Origin: Sinonovacula constricta
Taxonomy: Eukaryota; Mollusca; Bivalvia; Cardiida; Solecurtidae
DNA length: 64,000 nt
Assembly: GCA_007844125.1 (NCBI GenBank)
Contig: CM017567.1
Span: 12,256,428-12,320,427 of the forward strand
Direction: 5' to 3'
Part shown: positions 26,045 through 39,400 of the stretch, piece by piece
Layout of the letters: each line of letters begins with the position of its first letter
Numbering within the stretch: the first letter of the stretch is position 1
Position numbers and translations under genes: made by a program
The notes under the pieces: model-generated
Databases searched by the model: none
Told to the model about the DNA's origin: nothing
Seen by the model: only the letters and a program-made list of their open reading frames with translations

Positions 26045-26846
26045 TTGTGAAAACAGGTAAGCTAGCATAAACTACTGATTTACTTAGTTCACAATTTCTT
26101 ATATAGACTGTGAAGTTATCTGTTTGCAATATTTTGATGTATTTTAATCCAAACAGTTTTAACTGTTTAACATATGACAGTGAGAAAAAATGGCCTGACT
26201 GGCCACCAGTCTGTTAATGTTTTTTGTTTTCTAAATGCAATTCAATGGATCATGATCAGGTGGTGAGGTCAAATCAGTTACAAACAAGAATTTCCATGGA
26301 TATTGTGCTCCACTTTTCTCTGTGCTGGATAGTACAAAGAATGTTCTAAATCGACAAGTTGGCATTACTTTGAAAAAAACACAAAAAAACTCTATTTTTG
26401 AAATAACTTCTGTCTTTGACAGGTAACAAGCATTCTAAGTTTGAAGTGAATTTCTTGTGATGCTGTTCGAGAAGTGGACATTAACAGAAAAGATAACCAG
26501 CACCAACGAGAGCATCATGGCAAAAGTTCCATTTTTTTCCTCGAAAAGTGAAGCAAAAATGACACTACAAATCTACATTCAAAGCAATTCAGTAAAAATT
26601 CTAACAGAACAAAGCTTCAGAGGAGATTTCTTTTTTATCCTTAAGTCCTATATCACAGGTTTTCTTTCAATTATGGTCTTAATATTAAGATTTCCTAAGT
26701 TCTCACAAAAAAGATTAAATAAACTATATAAGGTGATTTCATGTGGCCACAATTTTGATTTCCTTCTCTAAACTGAGCCTGTATAGTCATGAAGTAACAG
26801 AAAAGAGCAAATAAATGGCACATAATAATGGTGCCTGATACAAATT
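26045..26846 (-). other. 3' UTR and flank of the zinc-finger gene (duplicated at 9.1-9.75 kb)
   Basis: Follows the TAA of the last exon on the minus strand. It is the parental member of the duplicated block. A minus-strand ATTAAA at 26143-26148 is kept in both copies and could be the poly(A) signal. Confidence 0.5.
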
Positions 26847-27494
26847 TCATCTACCGCTCTGATAGGCATTACTAAAAGTAGATGTGGAATAATTTCCATA
26901 AGTTGATGAAGACGGTGGAGGTACAGTATTGGGTGATCTCCCCTGTGCCTGAAGAAGTTTTGTCGATTCTGCAATCTTTTGGCGTAAAATTTCAGTCTGT
27001 TTTCTGATAGAATCCAACAAATGTTTCTGTGGAGTGTCAACATTGCTTGTGTTTACCACAGACTGAGCTCCACTAGATGTCACTACTGTTGAAGGTGAAG
27101 ATGTTTGATTGGTTGCTGACACAGACTGCAAGCCTGCTGCCACAACCCCAGGAGGTTGATATCCCGGATACACAGAAGTCTTGGCATAGTTGTATGAGAA
27201 AGAAGGGGAACTGGTAGTCACAATATCCATAGGAGAAGACATCGGACTGGTTGTTGACATTGACTGTGAGACCGTTGCCACATTACCTGAAGACTGGAAC
27301 TCAGGGTATACAGAAGTCTTGACATAGTTGTATGAGAGTGAGGGGGAACCAGTGGTTACCGGGGAGAACCCACTGCTGAAATTCACATCTGGCGTGGAAC
27401 TATTATAAGAGTTATCCTTTGGGGAGCTCTTTAGGAACGAAGGGACCTTTGTACTACTTGTGTTGCTTAGTCCAGGCAAGTCTGGAGCTGGTTC
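26847..27494 (-). CDS. Zinc-finger gene exon 17 (last coding exon)
   Basis: Acceptor ATTTTTAG, 215 codons and a stop. Ser/Thr/Pro-rich with an internal repeat: SYNYVKTSVYPEFQSSG and SYNYAKTSVYPGYQPPG, each followed by VAT or VAA and a Gln-Ser-Met/Val stretch. It ends with a helix (LLDSIRKQTEILRQKIAEST) and a Ser/Tyr-rich tail. The 3' half is duplicated at 9752-10003. Confidence 0.85.
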   Translation of the reverse strand, partial: EPAPDLPGLSNTSSTKVPSFLKSSPKDNSYNSSTPDVNFSSGFSPVTTGSPSLSYNYVKTSVYPEFQSSGNVATVSQSMSTTSPMSSPMDIVTTSSPSFSYNYAKTSVYPGYQPPGVVAAGLQSVSATNQTSSPSTVVTSSGAQSVVNTSNVDTPQKHLLDSIRKQTEILRQKIAESTKLLQAQGRSPNTVPPPSSSTYGNYSTSTFSNAYQSGR

Positions 27495-30400
27495 CTAAAA
27501 ATATGAAAGACAAATGGTTAACAAAAGCAATCAGGTCATAAAAAATCATTCAGGTTCTTGCAAACTGACCAGTCAAGATAACAAAATCATGCAATTATTA
27601 TCATTTGTTTTGTTGATCACAGAATTAAGTTTGAGAAAAAAGTCTATGTATAACATTTGTCTACATGAAATCTTGGACGACGTATTTAAGGACAGAGCTA
27701 TAAAATAATGCTTTCCAACAAAACAAAAACTTTCCATTATACATACAACATTTTTTAAGTATCAAATACTATTTACCTTTTGTAAACAATTTGATGCTTA
27801 TGCTTTTATTGCAGTAAAAAAAAAAAGTTTTATTTTGGTATGTCTGTTGCAACATCAATAGCTGTCAATTGACAGCATACTTAATTTTGCTATGAGCTGG
27901 ATTGTATAATGAAGTTATAAGTCAATTAGGGGCTCTGCCCAAATTAATTAAAGGGTTTTAGTAAGTGATCAAGAATTTCAAGTTAGAAGTGAACATCTTT
28001 GGTGGTTATCGAAAAATGGACAAGAACAAAATGGTGAAGCAAGAGAGATGTGCCGCTTAATCTAAATTGCTGGAGCAAGACCACAGACCAATGAGCAATG
28101 TTTTTTCAGCTGGAAGTTTCACTTACCGGTAGTTCCTGTGGACAGAGGTAAAGTGGTAAAAAAGTTGGTAATGCAGTTGCTTGACAAATGACCTCCTAGC
28201 TTTTAAATACATGAGCACAAAAAACAGACACAATATTTTCACAATTGCATACACCACAATTTATACACATCTTTGTTCTTGTCTAAAACATACACAATTT
28301 TAATGTATGTACAGGTAGAGTTACAAGTGCTGAAAAATATACCCCCAAGTGGTTCATTAACAATTTGTTCCTTTGTGTGGTGTCTTCTATTGCTTCACTG
28401 TGTATAGAAATTGTAAGTTAGTGAATCTCACCTCTTGCGGTACCTGTTGTTTTGCATCTTGGGGTTCCTCATGTATATCCTTGTGTGGTACCTGTTGGTT
28501 CACCTGTAGTGTTGTATGTAGAGTTTGGGATGTACTAGCGAACATCAGCAAGGTCTTTGCTAGAGCAGCTGAGATCTGCTGTGCCTCGATGGGGTCCTTT
28601 ATCCCAGCCATCATTGATTTGACCTGTAACACAACCAGGACTCCAAAGCTAGTACCCATACAGAATAATAGATGTTGATTCTCACCCTATCTATGAACAT
28701 GCAATGTCTATTTATTATAAATACAAAATCATTCTCATTTGCTAAAATCTACATATAAAGCAACAAAACATATTGCTAGATACTTAGAAGCAAAATTTTA
28801 AGCTCCTGATCAGACTGCTCTCACTAGGAGCCACTTACGAAATCTGGCTGATCTTGAGCGAAACTATTAACCTTGGTCTGATTTAGTTATAAATTAGATT
28901 ATCTGGTTACGATAATAAAGTGATTTCATTAATTTTTAAAGACTTACTTCATTTAATAAAAGTTTCTTATGTCACATTCATTAAATAATCTAAAAAGTGC
29001 CCCTATACTATAAGTTGTTTTCCAAAAGGTGCAGCATCTTTACTGAACTATACTGTTTTTCAATGTCAAACAAGTTGTATTTGCAAATTGTATTTACCAC
29101 AGTCTTCATAAGATCTTCCATGTTCATGCCTGGGTTTTGGTCCATGTGCTAGAAACAATAAAAACATAAATATGAGATTGTGATTATCATTTAAATGAAT
29201 AGATCATTTAAATAAAAAGCATGAAATTCACAATTTATAAGTTTGTGATAGCAGAGTTAATCAGTGAGAGTTGACAGCACTTCTTTCAGTGCTTTTTATT
29301 TAAAAGGTAATCACCTACATACATAATTCTTAATGAGACGGTCATGAAAAATTACTTAGTATCCAAACCTGACTAAAGTATCTTTCCACACGCAGTTTCC
29401 ACAGGTGTAAGCTTTAATAGCGACAGCCAAGAGAAACACCAGATCATTTATTTTAACATGTCCTAAGTATGGAGCTAATATTAAATTCTTTACGAAATCC
29501 TCGAGAATATTTATATCGCTGAATATTTCTTGACAATTGTACATTCAGCTAGGAGTGTAATATGTATGAATTAACTATACCTCTTTAAGAGTCTTTGCCG
29601 CTGCAACAGTCTGTGCCTCAGTGGGTTGTATGTTGTTAGGCTTCCCTTGAGGTGTTTTTGGTTGCCTGGAATCATAATTTATCAATGGTATAATGGAGCA
29701 GTGAAAAAAAGTCTCAGTTGTCCTTTAAACTTGAGCCCTGGGCTTTGACCATTCTCAAGCGTCTGACTGGTTGTTTACTGGCCAACAGAAACGTCTGACA
29801 TAATCCCAAGGCTCGAGCTATGTTTAATATAAAAAAAAAAGTAAAAAAAAGAAAAAAAGAAAGAAAAAAAAAAAAGAAAGAAAAAAGAAAAAAAGAAAGA
29901 AAAAAAAAAAGAAAAAAAAAAGAATGTCCAAATACATGTATATGTAAATCAAAATAAGTAAATAAGTGAGAAGTCAAGCCTAGCCTAGCTTAACTAAACA
30001 GCAGTTACTATAGGAAAGTCTGGAGATAAGTAAGAAATAATCCAACTAAGTAACTGGACAATGAACTAGAAATCAGGGTTCCCACAAATTTTTTATTTTT
30101 CCAGACTTTTTTAAGGCTTTTTTGTTGAATTCCAGGTTTTTCCAGCCAAGAATATCCTTACAATATCTATGTGCACAAATAATGTTATTGTACAAAGAGC
30201 GTCCGTGATTGCTGTATTCAGTTTGCTGTAATTGGAACTGCACTTTAAAACCAAGTATTTTGACTTCAAAATCAGGCTTTGCAAATCAGTTGCGTACTGA
30301 AGACTGGCTAGATCACTGTAGTTAATGTTGACATACGTTATTGACAGCATATTTACATTAAATCTCAGCGAGCTGAAATGCAGCTGACATCGTGAAACAT

Positions 30401-33400
30401 GACCAAATAAATGCTATCAAAAGAGTCCCATTTTATTTACACATTATGATAACAAATTGCTGATTTTGTAGCCAAACTGGTACATACTTTTCCAGAGTTT
30501 TTCACAATTTTGAACAGATATCTTAAAAATCAAGGCATTTTCACATCAGGAATAGAATTCAGAAAATTCCTGATGTTTTCCCATTTTTCCAGGTAGCGTG
30601 GGAACCAGGGAGAAATGGATGGTGATGATGATGATGATGATTAGAAGCACGATGATGATGGTAATGATGATGATAACAATGATGAGAATAATGGTGACAG
30701 TAATGTTGATGTTGACGATAAAAATGACGGAGACAATGTATTTGTATTTTGGGTTTTACAGCACACCCACACTTAACAGGTCATATAGCACTGAATATGA
30801 TGAAGTTTAACTTAAATAGTATAATCAGGTTAAAATTTAAATAGGTGAGTAGAAATATAAAAGTCTACAAGGTTAAAATAATATGAATTATAATTGCATA
30901 CATGTTAGTACAATAAACAGTTTAAAAATTCACAACGAAGTCATAATAAACAGTTAAAAAATCTGTAACTTAATAAGAAACCAATCTCACTCAAGGAGCA
31001 AACAAGCTTAGAAACCGACACTGTCTTAAATAGTTTATATATGTTATTGACATAAAAATACTTAGACTCTTTTTAAATGATATAAATGAGTTTATCTAGT
31101 ATATACAATGCGACAGAGGGTAAGAGCTATGTCTTCTCGTCTTTTTTCTCTGCAAATAGAGATATTGGGACGACCGACCTTAGGTTTTATTATGTGTAAT
31201 TTGTTAAAAAAAGAAAAAAGTATTGTCCAAACTTGTTTGCCATTTGGTTAAAATGTATCTGATTGATAAGTAGTTTAAATAAGTGTGTGGGATGCTTAGT
31301 AAGGGTTGAAACAGATTTTGTACTCTTATCCGCATCCTCAAATCCTTGGATGCCTTTATGACTAGGTAGCCAACAGAAAACAATCTTTTTATTAAGCTTA
31401 ATTAAGTTTCAATGGTGACAATGATAACGACGATGATAAAGATGTTGATGACAATAATGATGAGGATGATTAGAAAGATGATTTAAAAAAAACATAGGAT
31501 GATGATAAAGTTGATGTTGATGCTGATAACAATGATGATGACAATGATGATGATAAAGATGATGATAAAAGATGAAGAAAACTACAATATTGAAAATGAA
31601 ACTTACAGCTAATATTGGTGAGGAAGTCGATAATAATGAATAATATGAAAGTAAAGTTGAAGATGATGATGATAAAAATGATGGTGGTGATGAATTTAAT
31701 ATGATGATTATGATCTAACACTTACCTAGTGGTATGGCTGTAGTCAGATCTCCCCAAAGAGCTTGCCTCAGACACAGGTGTTGATACAGGGGGATCTTCT
31801 TTCCTGGAATAAAGGCAACAATACACTTAACAATATACAGTGTAACCATAGCTGTGATAGGATACACCCTGAGGCATAATACCACACCCAGGCTTAACTA
31901 GTCCATTATCCTTTCGATTTACTATTTTTAATGGGTTTTTTTGCATTGCGCTGACACAATCATGGTCAAATTAAAGCCATGTGCCTGGGTAGAACCTTGG
32001 GAACCCCGCAGATAGCTGAAAAACCTTTCAACGAGAAAATTCTCACCCAGACATTGACTTGAACCATCTGGTACAGGGCTAAGGACCTACGAGTTAGCAA
32101 CTCTAACCCCTCAGCAACTGGCACCCCCAAGATTTCTAGTACCATATCACAGGAGGTTAATCAGTCCTTGAACACAGAACATCAACCAGTCCTAGATCAA
32201 AGGAGGTTTATCAGTCCTAGAGATCATAGGTGAATAACCAGTCATAGATCACCATTCAACAAGTTCTAGATCACAGATCAACTGGTCCTAGATCACAGTT
32301 CAACCAGTTCTAGATCACAGGATATCAACTGGTTCTAGATTACATGATACCAACAAGTCCTAGATCAGAGATCAACCAGTTCTAGATCACAGGACATCAA
32401 CCAGTTCTAGATCACAAGCGATCAACAAGTACCCGATCACAGGACATCAACCAGTACAAGATCCTAGGAGATCAACCAGTTCTAGATCACATGACATCAA
32501 CCAGTTCTAGATCACAGGACATCAACCCGTCCTTTATCATAGATCAACCAATCATAGATCACTGGACTCTAACCAGTCCTGGATCACAAGAGGTCAAGCA
32601 GTGCTAGATCACATGTCAGCCAGTACTAGATCATTGAAGATCAATCAATTCTTGAACACAGATAAACCAGTCCTAGATAGCACAAGATTATCCAGTCATA
32701 GATCACAGTCAACCATTCTTGATTAAAGGAGATTAGCCAGTCCCTGATCACAGATCAACCAGTCTTAAACCCATTTATATTAGTATATGATTCCTAAATC
32801 TAAAAGAGCTTATATTAAATCAAAATAGCTGTACCTTGATCCCATAAACCTTTTCAGTCGTAACATATCTAGATCCTCCTCCTCACCGTCCTTTTCTAAA
32901 TGGCGCTTCCGCTCCAGTCGATCTCGCACCCGATCATCCTCAAGCTTTTGAAGGTATTGCCTCCGAGCTAAGATGTCATCAATACGTCGCTGCTCAGCAC
33001 CTGGGTCAGAGAGACGATGGCGTTCATGCATCAAGTGGTCCAGACGACGACGTTCCTCTAACATGTGCCTATGGTGTACAGGTTAACAAGTGGGTCAGAT
33101 TAGCTGTTTCAGGATTGATTCGACATGACCTGACATTCATGCTTACATAGTCCATACAGCAGAAACAGTAGCAGATTTAATCCTTATTTATATATTTGTA
33201 TTTTAAAAAAAATATCTAAAAACATTACTTGTTCGAAGTCTGAAAACACCCACATTTATATATTAGTTTCTATACATGGTCACCATACTGTCTATGGTCA
33301 GAGTTAATTATAAATGTGTGTTTGCAGTTTTAATAAGGAAATTTTATTTTTGTCCACAAACTGAGATATATTGAAATGATAATATTTTACATTGCAAGGT

Positions 33401-36400
33401 GTGTATTGCAATATGTATTCCATAGGTTTCTCTGGCAATTTCCAGCCCTAATTAAGACCACCTTGCTGGTTTATCACAAAAAGCACTGCTCAATATTTAA
33501 TCACGTTAAGTCACATTTCTCTGAGAAGTCCAGTCTGCTTTCAAGACCACTATATCAAGAACAGTTTTGTTATTGAAACCAACACAGCTTTCTAATCCAC
33601 CACACTTTCAGACATACATCTTTGAATTGATTTTGAATGAGTATGTGAGCTAAAAGACAATTAAACATAACTTCCCACCATGTTCTATCCTGATGCTACA
33701 CTATTGAGATTCAACTCAAGAAGTTTGTTTGTTTGTTTATTGGGTTTATGTCCCACAAACAGTATTTCAGTTATCTGGAGACGGTGTCCACTTGAAGCAG
33801 ATATAGTGCTGCCTTCACTGTGTATAGCATGCCGTGAACACCTGGCATGATACCACACCCAGTCACATTATCCTGACACCGGGCCAACCAGTCATGGAAC
33901 TACCCTTATATTTGCTTGAGCGTTAGCAAGGGAGCTATACCACTACCATTTTTAACGACTTTGGTATGTCGCGGCCCGGGATCGAACCCGGGGCCTCCCA
34001 TACGTGGAGCTGACGCTCTACCGATTGCGCTACCAGGTCTGGTTACTCAAGAAGCAGTTCACTGATTCTCAGTATTACCTGTCATAGTATGAAGGGTCCT
34101 CATAACGATCATAGGCATCAAACATCCGTCGGTATCTATCCTGGAAGTCTGGATGTGGATACCTTAAATTCCCCGCATGATAGTAACTGGGTGGATATGG
34201 CCGTCTGTCAAGATGGTCATAGTAATGTCTATATCCAAAGTCATCATGCCCATGCCTCCCATGGTATCTTTGGTAATAATCAACTTCACGTGGCTCCTCT
34301 CTTCTATTAGGTGGAACTCTTCTTCTGCCAAACCAATCTTCACCTGACTCCTCCCATCTATCATATTGGCCTCTCCATTTAGCCCTCCCTCCTGCCTCAT
34401 ACTGATCATCCCAACAATGGGGATTGTCCCTCCATCTACCACGCCCATAATCAACATACTCTGTATCATTTTCTTGCTCATAGTCAAAATGTCTGGATTC
34501 TGATGGAGTTTGCCTATAATTGAAAGGGAAAAGAACAACACTTAAAAAGAACAAGTTGTGTAAATAAGAAAAAAAATCAATGTAAGTAACTGAGGTTGAA
34601 GTAAAGAAAAATTAAGTCCGAGATAATTTGTAAGCATCTGATTGGAAAATTTAAATCGTGCCAATCAGATGCTTGAAAGTGGTCTTAAAGACAAGATTTC
34701 ATTATTTTAAAATCTCTGATAGACACTTTATGTTCATTGATGTATTACTGCATAACCTTATCAAATATAATACAGTAAAATACCACATTAAATAAGTGTT
34801 TTCCACATCGAGTAAAAAATGCAGCAGCTGTATACTTTAATGAACTGGGATGACTGATTTAAAGGCAAAAAATTTACTTTCTTACTAGCGTAAATGTTTG
34901 TAACTACCTGTATGCCTCTAACTAATTGTTTATTTAATAATTAATTATGGATTTAATAATTAATTACTGATTTAACAACACTATGACTACATGTTTGAAC
35001 AGGGGCCATATGTTACCACTTAATCTGCATTTGCTCAGAAAACATTTTGTACAGAAATATTTTTTGTAGTTTACATTGATCATCAGAAACTACAAAACTT
35101 TTAGTTGTGTCTTGCTTTCTAAAATGAGTACTGAATGTTGCCATTTGTTTTATTAAGATAGCCTTGGTTACTTTTACGGAGTGGACATGATGTAACTGGT
35201 GGGGGGTCAGGTGGGTAAGGGTGCCAGATGACATGCATACCACTATGATTGGTTAGGAATATGAGCCTAACAGCTGATCCCTGTACAGAGCACTTTGTCA
35301 TGGAAGTTTTATGACTCAAACCCCTATTGCACAGTTTACATAACAATTTTAAGTCTCCAAAAGACTTGTACACACGTGAAAACCTTTTTGCTGACAGAAA
35401 AGTGTTTGGGATAGCTAAAGAATCATATGGCTCTTGTATAATACAACAAAGGATTTAGTTTATGTGGGGCTCTTATCTTCGATAGTAGTAAGGCAAATAA
35501 GCGATATTTCTTATGTTAATTTAGTATGCTTTCAGATTAAACTATATAATAAGTTGGGATGGGATTTGCTGGCATTTTTGCCGATACTGTGCAGCAACAT
35601 TTCTATCATTATAGCACAGGGGAGCTTATGAGGAGCCCAGGAACTGAACCTGGCAAGTCCATTGTACTGATACCGACAAGTCAGGGGTAATGCTTAGACC
35701 CCAGCATTAGGAGGGAGGCCACTACTACCAACTTTAAAGTCTTTGGTTTGACCCGGCCAAGGTTTGAACCCATTACCCCCCAATCAGCAAGTAGACGCTC
35801 TACTACTTGAGCTATTGCGCCAGTCTATAAGAAACTGTATTTCTTACTAAGTTGAATAGAAGGAGTGTATGGGAAAAACATCCGCTCACTAACTCGCTTA
35901 AGTGATAAAAAGGAATTATGCATTGCTCATCTCTCTATGACATAATAATTGTTAACTAAGTTTATGCTGTAAAGTATTATTAGAATACGAATACATGTGG
36001 TTTACTTTATACATATTGAACTTTTAATTTTGTGTATAATTGAACAAGACGTGGTTAGTTTTCAACATTAGAGTGAAACATTTAAAGGTGCTTGTAAAAT
36101 GGTTCAAAATAGAAATCAGATGGCAAAAATTCCTGATTTTTGTTGCATGAAGTTGCCTTGTAACTATGCAAACACACAAATACAAACAAAACCATTTTTT
36201 CATATGTACACATAGAAAAACTCAATTCTAGCATTATAGCGATATATTAGCCTCAGTCTAAGGTACATTGCACAATTTTAATCGTCATTTAATAGACATA
36301 AAAGCATAAATCTGATAAACAAAAGATGCCTTTTGCGTCATTACACTTTCATTTAAATTCCTCAGTATATGTTTTTTACTTTCAAAGTCCATAGAAAGCG

Positions 36401-39400
36401 ATCTATACTTTTTGACTTTATCCATTTTTCTATTAGCGGAAATGGGACCCGTCATGTGTGGCCTCGTTTTCTAGTTGCCGTGCACCTGACACCTAAAAAA
36501 TCGCCCATTGGGAAACTGATCTGTTCTTGATGTGAGAACATGAATGATACATTACGGACATGTGCGATTAACACTTCTAAAGTGTGATCATACATTTTAA
36601 TCTTCGCTAAATTGAAATAAATTCATTGTATCAATGTACATTTACAAAGTTTTGTCATTACATTCATGATTATCGTAAGTAATTTTCATTGAATCAATGA
36701 TTTATATGAGTAAAAATATTTTCATTTCATAAATGACATAGAGATAGTAAAAACATTTTGAAAAGAAGTGTCTGTTTGTTTTTTGGTTTACGTCCCTTTT
36801 CAACTGTCAGAGACATTTGAGGCAGACAATTTGATATATAAACAATGTCGGTTTCATGTTCTCACCCAAACTCACTAAGACCTACTCACTTTTAAGACCA
36901 CTTTGGGTCTGGATGAAAGGTAGTCTTAATAAAGGGATTTTTCTGTATAGAAAATCAAAAAGAGTGGTTTAGTTTTTTAAGTATCTAATTTTCTTGTCCT
37001 CTAAATGATATCAATGCCTAAGCAGATTAATTGATTCTGCAGCCCATGAATACTTACAATAGTTGTTCATCATAAGAATCTGTATTGGCCTGGATAGGTA
37101 AATCTGAAAACAGAAATCAAATGGACATTTATCCATGGACATTTCTCCATAAAAAGTAGTTGAATGAACAAAAATTGGGGTGCAGAGTGAAGAAAGATTG
37201 GGGATAATTTAAACTGTTTCCAAGATAATCGACAAAATAAGGTGAACTTTCATAATCTTACACACAGACCATGAATGAAGGTTTTTTTATTCCTCTGATT
37301 CTCAGCTCATCTCTGTGTGGGTTGGAGTTCAGATCAAGGCAAATACTTCATGAAAATAAACTACCATTAAAATTGATCACTGAATTATCAATGTGCTGTG
37401 TTTCAAAAACAACTAAATGAAGACAACCTAAAAATTATAGTTATCTTCCAAAATGACAGAGATGTCGCTTGTCTATACAAGTGAAAACTGTTAGTACTTA
37501 AAGGTATAAGGACACTCCATGAGACACAGTGTCTAATTAGAACTACCCCAGTATGTATGTTACACTCCATGAGACACAGTGTCCAATTAGAACTACCCCA
37601 GTATGTATGTTACACTCCATGAGACACAGTGTCCAATTAGAACTACCCCAGTATGTATGTTACACTCCATGAGACACAGTGTCCAATTAGAACTACCCCA
37701 GTATGTATGTTACACTCCATGAGACACAGTGTCCAATTAGAACTACCCTAGTATTTATGTTACACTCCATGAGACACAGTGTCCAATTAGAACTACCCCA
37801 GTATGTATGTTACACTCCATGAGACTCAGTGTCTAATTAGAACTACCCCAGTATGTATGTTACACTCCATGAGACACAGTGTCTAATTAGAACTACCCCA
37901 GTATGTATGTTACACTCCATGAGACACAGTGTCTAATTAGAACTACCCCAGTATGTATGTTACACTCCATGAGACACAGTGTCTAATTAGAACTACCCCA
38001 GTATGTTTGTTACACGATCTGTTATTGTACAGCAGTACATGTATCTTCTCACACTTATGTGTGTATCAACTAACAAATTTATGATAAAGAAACAAAAAAT
38101 CAGAAAATACATAATAACCCACAATATATAGCAATCTGCACTTGGCAACTTATCTAGACTCAGAACTTAAAAAATGGAGGTTTTCACTCAATGGTAAAAA
38201 AATCTCATTTAAAAAAATGTGGCCTCTATACACAGCTTGGGCAATTTATGCAATCAGGACAAACATTTGTAACAAATTCTTACTTTATAGTTTCTCAATT
38301 TACAATCAGTTTATTGACTAATCAAGCAAAACAATGCAGTATTTGCTGTACAGTCAAACCCCAGTTGGTAAACACCCATCTGACCTTCCAGTTCATGTGA
38401 GCTGGGAGTTTGTGGGTAAGAGAAATTTTATTTACAAGCCAGTTCATCAACTACTTTTACTAATTAATTTCAATATTTATACTAATGTGTTATCAGCCAA
38501 CTTTCTGTACCTCTTCATATAAATCCTTAAGTTTAATGATACTTCCTTCAGACAGGTTTCATTTAAGTTTTTTGTGATGATAATTTAAAAATGTTATAAT
38601 TAGAAATTAGAAAATCAGACCTTTTATACATCCATCCCATTTTCGAAAATATTGTCAGATGATGAAATTCTGAGATTGATATATGACAGCAGTTAGAACC
38701 GGTTTGAACTTGAGTTGGAAAGATGATTTGAACAGCAATGATTTCAGTAGCTACCAAATTGTACACAATTATTTTATGAGATGTTGCTGGTTTTCTTTAT
38801 ATATTAAAAATAAACAAATAATATTAAAAGAAATATAGAGAATGAACAAATCAATATATCATCATTTAAATCAGCATTCAATCTGTTAAACCTAGCGCAG
38901 GCTGTTAATAAGTACTTGTTGACACTGACACACCGTCACACTTGGCGGAGATATGAAAAACACGACCACTGGTAGTTTGACAGCAACAATAATCAGTCTG
39001 GGGTAAATGTGCAGAGATTGCTATTCGACCATTAAGGTATGAAAATACAGGCTGTAGACACCAGCAACCTGTTCGACTGTTTGAACTACAGGTTGTGCGA
39101 GCGACCTCATAATAATTTATACAGAACAAAGAAGGCAAAATTCAGGGACCGTCAGAACGACTGATCTGGTAATTATATCGATCAGGTGTTCAAGTGACTG
39201 GTGTTTGATTGTATTAATCTAAACTTAATTTGATTATTGCGCAAAATAAACAAACTGATCACTTGATGTGGTTAATGTGCAAAATAAACAAACTGATCAC
39301 TTGATGTGGTTAATGTGCAAAATAAACAAACTGATCACTTGATGTGGTTAATGTGCAAAATAAACAAACTGATCACTTGATGTGGTTAATGTGCAAAATA

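Noticed and set aside
29714..29977. Phe/Leu-rich minus-strand open frame
   Set aside because: It is the complement of an A-rich purine tract.
30598..30810. Met-rich open frame
   Set aside because: It is a reading of an imperfect GAT microsatellite.
33960..34040. A functional tRNA gene
   Set aside because: It has A and B boxes, but lies at the head of a SINE with target-site duplication and does not give a clean cloverleaf; the same head recurs at 39.5 kb.
38905..39138. Cys-rich 77-codon minus-strand frame
   Set aside because: It is inside intron 9 of the zinc-finger gene, has no family resemblance I can support, and has no matching splice phase to neighbouring exons.
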